Positions 38,384-46,745 of a DNA stretch of 64,000 nucleotides are shown here, one piece after another. Both the position numbers and the translations under genes were made by a program. The stretch comes from Streptomyces sp. AC512_CC834 (lineage in GTDB: Bacteria > Actinomycetota > Actinomycetes > Streptomycetales > Streptomycetaceae), in assembly GCF_019049325.1 (NCBI RefSeq), contig NZ_JAGMUO010000024.1, forward strand, positions 62,001-126,000, in the 5' to 3' direction. The notes below the pieces were generated by a model. The model saw only the letters and a program-made list of their open reading frames with translations, had not been told where the DNA came from and did not search any database. Within the stretch, counting starts at the first letter, position 1. Every line of letters starts with the position of its first letter.

Positions 38384-40996
38384 GTGAGCGAGATACCAGC
38401 GAGGGCCACGGAGTCCACGGATTCCGAGGAGTCCACGGAGTCCGGGGGTCCGTCGGAGGACGCGCCACTCGGTGACGCGGTGTGGCAGAGCAGTCCGCCC
38501 GGTTCCATCTACGACTACATCAAGGTCGCGTCCTTCTCCATCGGCCCCGACGGGCTCGTCGACCAGTGGAGCCTGCGTGCGGAGCAGCTCCTCGGCATTC
38601 CGGCCGAACACGCCGTGGGCACCGACCCCATCGACGCCTTCGTCGATCCCGACCTGCGCGAGCGCGGCCAGCGCAAGATGGCCGAGATCCTCGACGGCCG
38701 GGAGTGGACCGGCGTCGTCCCCTTCCGTGCCCCTGACGCCTCCACCGCACCCGGGCAGCGCGGCCGCGGACAGCGCGGGCTCGCCGAGGTGTACGTCATG
38801 CCGACGCGGACGGAGGACGGCGAGAAGGCCGCCGTCTGCATCGTCGTCGACGTCCGCGTCCTGCGCAGCATCGAGACCGACCTCGCCGCCTCACAGGCCA
38901 TATTCGGCCAGTCTCCGTTCGGCTTCCTGCTGATCGACCCCGACCTGCGGGTGCGCCGCGCCAACCAGCGGTTCGCCTCCACCTTCGGCGGCACCCCCGA
39001 CGACCACCGAGGCAGGGGCGTCCACGACTACCTGCCGCGCGCCGAGGGCGACCGGGTCACCGCGACCCTGCGCCGGGTCCTCGAGACCGGCGACTCCATC
39101 ACGGACATGCACGTCACAGGCCCCGTGCCGGGCACCGGGGAACGCCGCCACTGGTCCGTCAACCTCTACCGCGTGCACAGCGGTTCCGGCCGGCCCATCG
39201 GCGTCGCCTGGCTCGGAACCGACATCACCGCCCGCCGCCAGGCCGCCCGCGAGGCCGCCGCCGCCCGGCGCAACCTCGCCCTCCTCAACGACGCGGGCGC
39301 CCGCATCGGCAACTCCCTCGACCTGGAGACCACCGCCCGCGAACTCCTCGACGTCGTCGTCCCCGGCTTCTGCGACCTGGCCACCGTCGACCTCTACCAA
39401 GGGCTGCTGGTCGGCGACGAGACGCCGCCCGGCCTCGCCGACGGCAGCGCGGAACTGCGCCGCGTCGCCTTCTCCAGCGCCGTCTCCGACGCCCCGCTCA
39501 ACGGCGCCGGCGAGCGCGTCCAGCTCGGCGCCGTCCACCACTACCCGTTCAACTCGCCCTGCGCGGACGCCCTGCGCACGGCCCGCCCCCGCGCCCTGCC
39601 CCCCGAGGACGGCAGCCTCGTGCAGTCCACGCTCGCCGTGCCGATGGTCGCCCACGACACGGTCGTCGGACTCGTCCAGTTCGCCCGCACCAAGGGCAGC
39701 GAGCCGTTCGGCGACCGCGACCGCGCCCTCGCCGTGGAGCTGGCCGCGCGCGCCGCCGTCTGCATCGACAACGCCCGCCTCTACCGGCGCGAACACGAAC
39801 GCGCCCTGATACTGCAACGCTCCCTGCTCCCGCCCGGCGACCCGGAGGCCTCGGGACTCGACATCGCCTGCCGCTACCTGCCCGGCGAAGCGGCCACCGG
39901 CCGGGCCAGCGAGGTCGGCGGCGACTGGTTCGACGTCATCGAACTCCCCGGCCACCGCACCGCCCTGGTCGTCGGCGACGTCATGGGCCGCGGCCTGCGC
40001 GCCGCCGTCGCGATGGGGGAACTGCGCACCGCCGTACGCACCCTGGCCCAGCTCGACCTCGAACCCGCCGAGGTGCTCTCCCAACTGGACGAGATCGCGC
40101 GCGGACTCGGCGCCCCCTCGGGCGTCCAGCAGGCCACCCGGGCCGCCCGCCGCCCCCGCGAGGCCGACCTCTCCGAGGTCTACCTGGCGACCTGCGTGTA
40201 CGCCGTCTACGACTCGGTGACCAGGCGCTGCACCTTCGCCAACGCGGGCCACCTGCCGCCCGTCCTGGTCGAGCCCGGCGAGAGCGCCCTGATGCTCGAC
40301 GTACCGCCGGGCCTGCCGCTCGGCGTCGGCGGGGAGCCGTTCGAGGAGGTGGAGGTCGAACTGCCCGAGGGTGCCCTGCTCGCGCTCTACACCGACGGCC
40401 TTGTCGAGAGCCGCGACCACCCCCTCGACGAGGGTCTCCAGGCGTTCGTCGGCGCCCTCACCGACCCCACGCAGCCCCTCGAGGACGTCTGCGACCAGGT
40501 CCTCAACACCCTCGACAGCCACCACGGCGAGGACGACATCGCGCTGCTGATGGCCCGCGTCCAGGGACTGCCCAGCGACTCGGTCGGCGACTGGACCCTG
40601 CCGCGCGAGCCGCGCAGCGTCGGCCGGGCCCGCGAGTACGCCCGCGCCCAGTTGCTCGACTGGGACATGGAGCCGCTGGTCGACACCACGGAACTGCTCG
40701 TCAGCGAACTCGTCACCAACGCCCTGCGGTACGGCGAGGGCGAGATCAGGCTCCGCCTCCTCCTCGACCGCACCCTGGTCTGCGAGGTCTGGGACTCCGG
40801 CCTGGTCCAGCCCCGCCGGCGCCGCGCCCGGGACACCGACGAGGGCGGTCGCGGCCTGCAACTGGTCGGCCTGCTCAGCGCTGCCTGGGGCTCACGCCGT
40901 ACGCCGCGCGGCAAGACGGTCTGGTTCGAGCTGCCCCTGCCGGGCGCCGACACCCGGCTCACGGACCCGGCGGAGGCACTGCTGAGCCTCTTCTGA
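38384..40996 (+). CDS. PAS-GAF-PP2C (SpoIIE) phosphatase with C-terminal anti-sigma ATPase domain
   Basis: An 870-residue cytoplasmic signalling protein. Domains in order: PAS (about 40-165), PAS (about 170-285), GAF (about 295-470), SpoIIE/RsbU PP2C phosphatase (about 490-725), HATPase_c_2 (about 735-865). The phosphatase metal-binding acids are seen in EVGGDWFDV, VVGDVMGRG, LYTDGLVE and EDDIALL. The ATPase N box is ELVTNALRYG and the G box DEGGRGLQLV. Thus one chain holds both a phosphatase for an anti-sigma antagonist and an opposing kinase. The GTG 38384 has GGAGGGGA upstream. Signals to the PAS/GAF modules are unknown; sigma-B-like stress or development control is expected from the family. 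Confidence 0.9.
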   Translation: MSEIPARATESTDSEESTESGGPSEDAPLGDAVWQSSPPGSIYDYIKVASFSIGPDGLVDQWSLRAEQLLGIPAEHAVGTDPIDAFVDPDLRERGQRKMAEILDGREWTGVVPFRAPDASTAPGQRGRGQRGLAEVYVMPTRTEDGEKAAVCIVVDVRVLRSIETDLAASQAIFGQSPFGFLLIDPDLRVRRANQRFASTFGGTPDDHRGRGVHDYLPRAEGDRVTATLRRVLETGDSITDMHVTGPVPGTGERRHWSVNLYRVHSGSGRPIGVAWLGTDITARRQAAREAAAARRNLALLNDAGARIGNSLDLETTARELLDVVVPGFCDLATVDLYQGLLVGDETPPGLADGSAELRRVAFSSAVSDAPLNGAGERVQLGAVHHYPFNSPCADALRTARPRALPPEDGSLVQSTLAVPMVAHDTVVGLVQFARTKGSEPFGDRDRALAVELAARAAVCIDNARLYRREHERALILQRSLLPPGDPEASGLDIACRYLPGEAATGRASEVGGDWFDVIELPGHRTALVVGDVMGRGLRAAVAMGELRTAVRTLAQLDLEPAEVLSQLDEIARGLGAPSGVQQATRAARRPREADLSEVYLATCVYAVYDSVTRRCTFANAGHLPPVLVEPGESALMLDVPPGLPLGVGGEPFEEVEVELPEGALLALYTDGLVESRDHPLDEGLQAFVGALTDPTQPLEDVCDQVLNTLDSHHGEDDIALLMARVQGLPSDSVGDWTLPREPRSVGRAREYARAQLLDWDMEPLVDTTELLVSELVTNALRYGEGEIRLRLLLDRTLVCEVWDSGLVQPRRRRARDTDEGGRGLQLVGLLSAAWGSRRTPRGKTVWFELPLPGADTRLTDPAEALLSLF

Positions 40997-41114
40997 CCCG
41001 CCCCGGCGTCGTCCGGGTCCGGGCCCGCCGGGTGCGGCGCACATGGCCGTACCCGGCCAGCAGCAGTGCCGCCCCGGCCGTGACCAGGGGCGGCACCAGA
41101 TCGACGGAGATCAT
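40959..41114 (-). CDS. Possible small membrane protein (51 aa)
   Basis: Reading minus from ATG 41114 gives a 51-residue ORF with one hydrophobic segment (PPLVTAGAALLLAGYGHV) and then a very basic tail (RRTRRARTRTTPGR). It overlaps the last 38 bases of the phosphatase on the other strand and has only a poor ribosome site. The layout resembles single-pass micropeptides but could be chance. Confidence 0.25.
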   Translation of the reverse strand: MISVDLVPPLVTAGAALLLAGYGHVRRTRRARTRTTPGRVRRGSAVPPPGP

Positions 41115-41241
41115 CGCCACGCACCCCTGACCGCAACCGGAACACCGGTTCGACTCGTCCCCGCTGGCAGCACGCTCGGAGCGTATGCGCGAGAACCGGC
41201 CACCGCGACCGGGGACGGACGGACCACAGGGAGGGGACACC

Positions 41242-42423
41242 GTGGAGGACACGGAACCAAGAGAAAACGAACCGGCAGCCGCCGACGCCGAGGGCACCCC
41301 ACCGGGGCCACCCACACCCGACAACGAGAGCAGCACGGGTGGTGCGGGTGGGAACCGGGACGCCGAAGGCGAAGCCGAGGCGACCGCAGCAACCGGCACC
41401 GGCACCGGCACCCGCACCCGCCGCATCCGCCGCATCCGCCGGACGACGATCACCATCCTCCTGATCCTGCTCCTCCCCCTCCTCACCGCCGAGACGGCCC
41501 TCCGCGTCAACTACATGGGCGACCCCGCCGACGGCACGTACACCAGGAACCGCGACGCGATGTGGCTCGGCCACGCCTGGGTGGACGGCCGCAAGGACGA
41601 CGCGGACCTCGCCGCCTTCGCCCGCCGCGTCAAGGCGTCCGGCATCCGCGACCTGTACGTCCACACCGGCCCGATGGAGCACGACGGCACCCTGCCCGAG
41701 TCCCTCTACCCCAAGGCCCGCTGGCTGATCGACGCCGTGCACCGGGAGCTGCCCGGCGTCCGCGTCCAGGCCTTCCTCGGCGACGTCCTCGCCACCGAGG
41801 GCCCCGACGGCATGCGCCTGGCGGACGCCGACACCCGCGCCGCCGTCGTCGACTCGGCCCGCCAGGTCCTGGACGTGGGCTACGACGGAGTCCACCTCGA
41901 CCTGGAACCGCTGCACTCGGGCGACCGGGACTACCTCTCCCTCCTGGACGACGTACGCGCCGTCACCCGGCCCCGGGACGCGCAGCTCTCCGTCGCCGCC
42001 CACCAGATCGACCCGCTCCCGGCCCTGCACTCCGTCTTCGGCCTGTTCACCAAGCACCCCAAGTGGTGGTCGCAGGAGTTCTTCGGCCAGGTCGCCCGGC
42101 GCGTCGACCAGATCGCCGTGATGTCGTACGACACCGCGCAGCCGCTGGAGGGCACCTACGGCGGCTACGTGGCCCAGCAGACCTCCCTCGCCCTGGAGGT
42201 CACGCCGCCCACCACCCACCTGCTGATGGGCCTGCCCTTCTACTACGAGAGCAACTTCGACCACTGGGGCCACGCCGAGACCGTCGCCGCCGCCGTACGC
42301 GGCGTCCGCCTCGGACTGTCCCGGACGGACGCCGACCGGGAGCTCTTCGGCGTCGCCCCGTACATCGACTTCGCGGCGACGGAGACCAACTGGAAGGAGT
42401 ACCGCGAGGGCTGGGTCCGCTAG
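41242..42423 (+). CDS. Membrane-anchored glycosyl hydrolase-like protein
   Basis: A 393-residue protein. Residues 1-55 are acidic and low-complexity (repeats of ENEPAAADAEG type, then GTGTGTRTRRIRRIRR). A single membrane anchor follows (ITILLILLLPLLTAETAL, about 70-90). The outer domain is a TIM-barrel-like fold with YDGVHLDLEPLHSGDRDYLSLL (about 215), a DxxDxE-like motif as in GH18, then VDQIAVMSYDTAQPL and LMGLPFYYES. These fit chitinase-related or YkuS/YaaH-like hydrolases, but the exact catalytic acid arrangement is altered (HLDLEP). GTG 41242 is chosen for GGGAGGGG upstream. Substrate is unknown, possibly a cell-wall glycan. Confidence 0.8.
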   Translation: MEDTEPRENEPAAADAEGTPPGPPTPDNESSTGGAGGNRDAEGEAEATAATGTGTGTRTRRIRRIRRTTITILLILLLPLLTAETALRVNYMGDPADGTYTRNRDAMWLGHAWVDGRKDDADLAAFARRVKASGIRDLYVHTGPMEHDGTLPESLYPKARWLIDAVHRELPGVRVQAFLGDVLATEGPDGMRLADADTRAAVVDSARQVLDVGYDGVHLDLEPLHSGDRDYLSLLDDVRAVTRPRDAQLSVAAHQIDPLPALHSVFGLFTKHPKWWSQEFFGQVARRVDQIAVMSYDTAQPLEGTYGGYVAQQTSLALEVTPPTTHLLMGLPFYYESNFDHWGHAETVAAAVRGVRLGLSRTDADRELFGVAPYIDFAATETNWKEYREGWVR

Positions 42424-42438
42424 AGCCCGTCCGGTGGT

Positions 42439-43206
42439 CTAGGACCGGCGCCTGATCTTGGACCCCAGCCAGACCAGCGGGTCGTACTTGCGGTCCACGG
42501 CCCGTTCCTTCAACGGGATCAGCGCGTTGTCCGTGATCTTGATGCCCTCGGGGCAGACCTCCGTGCAGCACTTGGTGATGTTGCAGTAGCCGAGACCGTG
42601 CTCGTCCTGGGCCGTGCGCCCCCGGTCCAGGCCGGTGTCCTCGGCCGAGTCCAGCGGGTGCATGTCCAGCTCGGCGACGCGCATGAGGAAACGCGGGCCC
42701 GCGAAGGCGGGCTTGTTCTCCTCGTGGTCGCGCACGACGTGGCAGGTGTCCTGGCACAGGAAGCACTCGATGCACTTGCGGAACTCCTGCGAGCGGTCCA
42801 CGTCCTCCTGCGTCATCCGGTACTCGCCGGGACCGAGGTCGGCGGGCGGCACGAACGCCGGTACCTCGCGCGCCTTGGTGTAGTTGAAGCCGACGTCCGT
42901 CACCAGGTCGCGCACGACCGGGAAGGCGCGCAGCGGCGTGACGGTGATCGTCTCCTCGGGGGTGAACACGGACATGCGGGTCATGCACAGCAGCCGCGGC
43001 CGCCCGTTGACCTCGGCCGAGCACGAACCGCACTTGCCGGCCTTGCAGTTCCAGCGCACCGCCAGGTCGGGGGCCTGGGTGGCCTGGATGCGATGGATGA
43101 TGTCGAGGACCACCTCGCCCTCGTTCACCGCGACGGTGAAGTCCTCCAGGCCGCCGCCCTCGACGTCACCGCGCCACACCTTGAAGCGGGCCTCGTAGCC
43201 GCTCAT
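42439..43206 (-). CDS. sdhB: Succinate dehydrogenase iron-sulfur subunit
   Basis: A 255-residue subunit carrying electrons from FAD to quinone. The N-terminal plant-type ferredoxin domain binds [2Fe-2S] through CKAGKCGSCSAEVNGRPRLLC (about 58-78). The C-terminal domain has CIECFLCQDTCHVVR (about 138) and CNITKCCTEVCPEGI (about 205), together ligating [4Fe-4S] and [3Fe-4S] clusters. It overlaps sdhA by four bases and ends 15 bases from the convergent glycosidase-like gene. The SdhC-like subunit with five helices places the complex with Bacillus/actinobacterial type menaquinone-linked enzymes. Confidence 0.96.
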   Translation of the reverse strand: MSGYEARFKVWRGDVEGGGLEDFTVAVNEGEVVLDIIHRIQATQAPDLAVRWNCKAGKCGSCSAEVNGRPRLLCMTRMSVFTPEETITVTPLRAFPVVRDLVTDVGFNYTKAREVPAFVPPADLGPGEYRMTQEDVDRSQEFRKCIECFLCQDTCHVVRDHEENKPAFAGPRFLMRVAELDMHPLDSAEDTGLDRGRTAQDEHGLGYCNITKCCTEVCPEGIKITDNALIPLKERAVDRKYDPLVWLGSKIRRRS

Positions 43207-45227
43207 TCGGACAGCTCCTCGTCGGCGAGGTACTTCACCAGCTCCTCCTTCTCGAAGAGGGCGAGCAGGTCGGGTCGGATGGGCTCGGTGGTCTGCCGCT
43301 CCAGGCTGATCCGGCCACGCTCCTGGTCCGCCACCGCCCGGTCGCCCGTCGGATCGCCCGTGGGATCACCCGCTGTGTCGCCCGTCGGATCGCCCGTTCG
43401 GTCGGCCAGTGAGCACAGCAGGTTGGCCGGGCGCCAGCGCCGGTCCATCGTCGGATGGTCCTCGCGGGTGTGCCCGCCGCGCGACTCGGTGCGTTCCAGC
43501 GCGGCCCGCGCCACGCACTCGCTGACCAGCAGCATGTTGCGCAGGTCCAGGGCGAGGTGCCAGCCCGGGTTGAACTGCCGGTGCCCCTCCACGCCGGCCC
43601 GGCGGGCCCGTACCCGCAGCTCCGCCAGCTTCTCCAGGGCCTGTTTCATCTCCGGCTCGCGGCGGATGATGCCGACCAGGTCGTTCATCGTCTGCTGGAG
43701 TTCCTGGTGGAGGGTGTACGGGTTCTCCGGCGGCCCGGCGTCCGGCTCCAGCGTCTCTGCCGAGAACGGTCTCAGCGCCTCCGCGGCGGCGGCGTCGATC
43801 TGGGCGTCGTCGGCCCGGGCGCGTGCCCCCCGCGCCCGCCCTGTCGCGTACTCGGCCGCGTACCGGCCCGCCCGGCGCCCGAACACCAGCAGGTCGGACA
43901 GCGAGTTGCCGCCCAGCCGGTTGGAGCCGTGCATGCCGCCGGCCACCTCACCGGCCGCGTACAGCCCCGGCACCCCGCGCGCGGCAGCCGTGTCGGAGTC
44001 GACCGCGATGCCGCCCATCACGTAATGGCAGGTGGGCCCGACCTCCATCGCCTCGGCCGTGATGTCGACGTCCGCCAGCTCCTTGAACTGGTGGTACATG
44101 GAGGGCAGCCGGCGCCGGATCACCTCGGCGGGCATCCGGGTCGAAACGTCGAGGAAGACCCCGCCGTGCGGCGAGCCCCGGCCCTCCTTCACCTCGGCGT
44201 TGATGGCGCGCGCGACCTCGTCCCGGGGGAGCAGCTCGGGGGGCCGCCGGTTGTGGTCCGGGTCGTCGTACCAGCGGTCGCCCTCCTCCTCCGTCACCGC
44301 GTACTTGTCCTTGAAGACGTCGGGGACGTAGTCGAACATGAACCGCTTGCCCTCGGAGTTCCTGAGCACCCCGCCGTCGCCGCGCACCGACTCGGTGACG
44401 AGGATGCCCTTCACCGACGGCGGCCAGACCATGCCCGTCGGGTGGAACTGCACGAACTCCATGTTCAGCAGGGGCGCCCCGGCCAGCAGCGCCAGCGCGT
44501 GGCCGTCCCCGGTGTACTCCCACGAGTTCGACGTCACCTTGAAGGACTTGCCGATGCCGCCGGTGGCGATCACCACCGAGGGCGCCTCGAGCACGAAGAA
44601 GCGGCCGGTCTCGCGCTCGTAGCCGAAGACGCCCGAGACCTTCCCCCAGCCTTCGGCCGGGGGGACCCCCACCTCGCTGCGCTCGTCCTCCTTGAGCACG
44701 CGGGTGACCGTGCACTCCTGGAAGACCTTGAGCCGGGACTCGTAATCCCCGGTCTCCCGGAAGTCCTCCTGCTGGAGCGAGACGATCTTCTGCTGGAGGG
44801 TGCGGATCAGCTCCAGACCCGTGCGGTCGCCGACGTGGGCGAGGCGCGGGTACTCGTGGCCGCCGAAGTTGCGCTGCGAGATCCGGCCGTCCTTCGTACG
44901 GTCGAACAGCGCGCCCCAGGTCTCCAGTTCCCACACCCGCTGCGGGGCCTCCTGGGCGTGCAGCTCGGCCATCCGCCACTGGTTGAGGAACTTGCCGCCG
45001 CGCATGGTGTCGCGGAAGTGGACCTGCCAGTCGTCGCCGGAGTTGACGTTGCCCATGGCGGCGGCGATGCCGCCCTCGGCCATCACGGTGTGCGCTTTGC
45101 CGAACAGGGACTTGCAGATCACGGCGGTACGGGCGCCTCGCTCGCGGGCCTCGACGGCGGCGCGCAGCCCGGCACCGCCCGCGCCCACCACGACGACGTC
45201 CCACTCCTGCCGGTCGACCACGGACAT
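43203..45227 (-). CDS. sdhA: Succinate dehydrogenase flavoprotein subunit
   Basis: A 674-residue FAD subunit that oxidises succinate to fumarate. It has the dinucleotide loop VVVVGAGGAGLRAAVEA, the HTVMAEGGIAAAMGN region with the FAD-binding His, EFVQFHPTGM (substrate/FAD), the catalytic Arg segment RGDGGVLRNSEG, and HYVMGGIAVDSDT with GGMHGSNRLGGNSL. The C-terminal domain includes VGIIRREPEM and the ESRGGHTREDHP motif. Residues about 610-630 are an unusual GDPTGDTAGDPTGDPTGD repeat not normally present in SdhA. It lies 26 bases after the cytochrome b-like gene and is translationally coupled to sdhB. Confidence 0.96.
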   Translation of the reverse strand: MSVVDRQEWDVVVVGAGGAGLRAAVEARERGARTAVICKSLFGKAHTVMAEGGIAAAMGNVNSGDDWQVHFRDTMRGGKFLNQWRMAELHAQEAPQRVWELETWGALFDRTKDGRISQRNFGGHEYPRLAHVGDRTGLELIRTLQQKIVSLQQEDFRETGDYESRLKVFQECTVTRVLKEDERSEVGVPPAEGWGKVSGVFGYERETGRFFVLEAPSVVIATGGIGKSFKVTSNSWEYTGDGHALALLAGAPLLNMEFVQFHPTGMVWPPSVKGILVTESVRGDGGVLRNSEGKRFMFDYVPDVFKDKYAVTEEEGDRWYDDPDHNRRPPELLPRDEVARAINAEVKEGRGSPHGGVFLDVSTRMPAEVIRRRLPSMYHQFKELADVDITAEAMEVGPTCHYVMGGIAVDSDTAAARGVPGLYAAGEVAGGMHGSNRLGGNSLSDLLVFGRRAGRYAAEYATGRARGARARADDAQIDAAAAEALRPFSAETLEPDAGPPENPYTLHQELQQTMNDLVGIIRREPEMKQALEKLAELRVRARRAGVEGHRQFNPGWHLALDLRNMLLVSECVARAALERTESRGGHTREDHPTMDRRWRPANLLCSLADRTGDPTGDTAGDPTGDPTGDRAVADQERGRISLERQTTEPIRPDLLALFEKEELVKYLADEELSE

Positions 45228-45253
45228 CAGAAGGCCTCACTCATCGGAAATCA

Positions 45254-46090
45254 TCAGAAGAAACGCGGATCGTCGAAGACACCGGACGCGACCAGGTACA
45301 CGTAGAAGTCGGCGAGCGCCACGCTCACCAGCGACGCCCAGGCGAGCTGCATGTGCCGCGCGTTGAGCTTGCCGACCAGTTGCCACATCCGGTAGCGCAC
45401 GGGGTGCCGGGAGAAGTGCTTGAGCTTGCCGCCGACGATGTGCCGGCAGGAGTGGCAGGAGAGGGTGTACGCCCAGATCAGCGCGATGTTGGCGAGGAAC
45501 ACCAGGGTGCCGAGGCCCATGTGGCCCCACGCGTAGTCCTCGTCGCGGAAGGCGAGCACCGTGTCGTAGGTGAGGATGCCCGCGACCAGCAGGGCCGCGT
45601 AGAAGAAGTACCGGTGGACGTTCTGCAGGATGAGCGGGAAGCGGGTCTCGCCGGTGTACTTCTGGTGCGGCTCGGCCACCGCGCAGGCCGGCGGGGACGC
45701 CCAGAAGCCGCGGTAGTAGGCCTTGCGGTAGTAGTAGCAGGTCAGGCGGAAGCCGAGCGGGAAGATCAGGATGATGATCGCGGGGGAGATGCCCCACCAG
45801 CCGCCGAAGAGTTCCCAGTTGGGCCCGGAGCGCATCGGCTCGCAGTTCTCCGCCAGGCAGGGGGAGTAGAAGGGCGAGACGTAGGGGGCCGCGTAGTAGT
45901 CGGACCCCGCGAAGGCCCGCCAGGTCGAGTAGACGACGAAGGCCAGCAGACCCGCGGCGGTGGCGGCCGGTGCCAGCCACCAGCGGTCGGTGCGCAGGTG
46001 CGGGGCGCGGATGGCGGCGCGCGTCCGGGTGTGGACGCCACCGCCCGGGGGATGGGCTTCGGTGGCTGGCGGTTCCGTACCAGTGGCCAC
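45254..46090 (-). CDS. sdhC: Succinate dehydrogenase membrane (cytochrome b-like) subunit
   Basis: A 278-residue protein with about five membrane segments, anchoring SdhAB and passing electrons to menaquinone. Likely heme ligands include His in NVHRYFFYAALL, WGHMGLGTL, SCHSCRHIVGG and LNARHMQLAW. A Tyr-rich stretch (LTCYYYRKAYYRGFW) follows the second helix. A separate SdhD is absent, as expected for fused, type B-like membrane subunits in actinobacteria. It is the first gene of the sdh operon; a perfect inverted repeat (46130-46146) lies just upstream. Confidence 0.88.
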   Translation of the reverse strand: MATGTEPPATEAHPPGGGVHTRTRAAIRAPHLRTDRWWLAPAATAAGLLAFVVYSTWRAFAGSDYYAAPYVSPFYSPCLAENCEPMRSGPNWELFGGWWGISPAIIILIFPLGFRLTCYYYRKAYYRGFWASPPACAVAEPHQKYTGETRFPLILQNVHRYFFYAALLVAGILTYDTVLAFRDEDYAWGHMGLGTLVFLANIALIWAYTLSCHSCRHIVGGKLKHFSRHPVRYRMWQLVGKLNARHMQLAWASLVSVALADFYVYLVASGVFDDPRFF

Positions 46091-46129
46091 TGGGCGACTC
46101 CGGTCGGTCGGGTTGAGGGCCGGTTCTGG

Positions 46130-46146
46130 GGCCTGTCGGACAGGCC
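46130..46146 (-). terminator. Inverted repeat between small coiled-coil gene and sdhC
   Basis: GGCCTGTC-G-GACAGGCC is a perfect 8-base dyad touching the stop codon of the 96-residue gene and 40 bases before the sdhC start. The one-base centre suits a DNA-binding dimer better than a hairpin, so it may be an operator. Confidence 0.4.
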
Positions 46147-46436
46147 TAGGGGGCGCGGCGGTCGCGGGCGCCGAGGCCCTCGTCGTCCGAGTCCGTCCAC
46201 AGCGAGCCGTCGTACGGCGTGTCGGGGATCGGGACGAGGTCCGGACGCTTGGGCGCGTCCGGCGCGGCTTCCGCCGCCCGCAGCAGCGCGACGCTCTCGC
46301 GCAGGTGGTCGGCGTCGGTGCGGACCCGGCGGACCTCCAGACCGCCGCCGCCCAGCCGCTGTTCCAGCCGGGCCACCGTCCGGGTCAGCTCGTCCAGGCT
46401 GCGCTGCATCGATGACAGGTCGTCGTGCACGGACAT
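46146..46436 (-). CDS. Small coiled-coil hypothetical protein
   Basis: A 96-residue protein. Residues about 3-60 have heptad-like spacing (LSSMQRSLDELTRTVARLE, then VRRVRTDADHLRESVALL), predicting a coiled coil. The C-terminal third is acidic and Pro-rich. It precedes the sdh genes on the same strand, with a dyad between, and is divergent from the solute-binding lipoprotein gene across 309 bases. I do not recognise a family. Confidence 0.7.
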   Translation of the reverse strand: MSVHDDLSSMQRSLDELTRTVARLEQRLGGGGLEVRRVRTDADHLRESVALLRAAEAAPDAPKRPDLVPIPDTPYDGSLWTDSDDEGLGARDRRAP

Positions 46437-46745
46437 GACGTGACCTCACTTCCGTCGGACACGGCACGGGGCCGGCCTTGGGTGGTGCCGTTCATGCGCC
46501 TGCGAGTGTTGCGCGTCACACCTGTCGCTGTGAAGGGATGTGCAGCGATTGGCCGGGGCGTATCGGTGCACCGCGGGTGGCGTTGCGCCGCACGGGTGGC
46601 CTTACGCACCACCGTCGCCGTGTCTCCCGGCGTCGCCGAACCGTTTCCTCTTCAGTGGCCGCATCCCCGTCCGGATACAAATGATCAACTTGAATACCGC
46701 ATATCAGGCATACAAGGCATACGGCGCCTTCCGGAGGTAGCAGAG
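46437..46745. other. Divergent intergenic region (coiled-coil gene / solute-binding lipoprotein)
   Basis: A 309-base stretch without a convincing gene. The right third is relatively AT-rich (about 46670-46725), with ATACAAATGATCAACTTGAATACCGCATATCAGG and related ATACC/ATACA repeats, where a promoter for the lipoprotein gene is likely. GGAGG at 46733-46737 is that gene's ribosome site. Confidence 0.45.
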
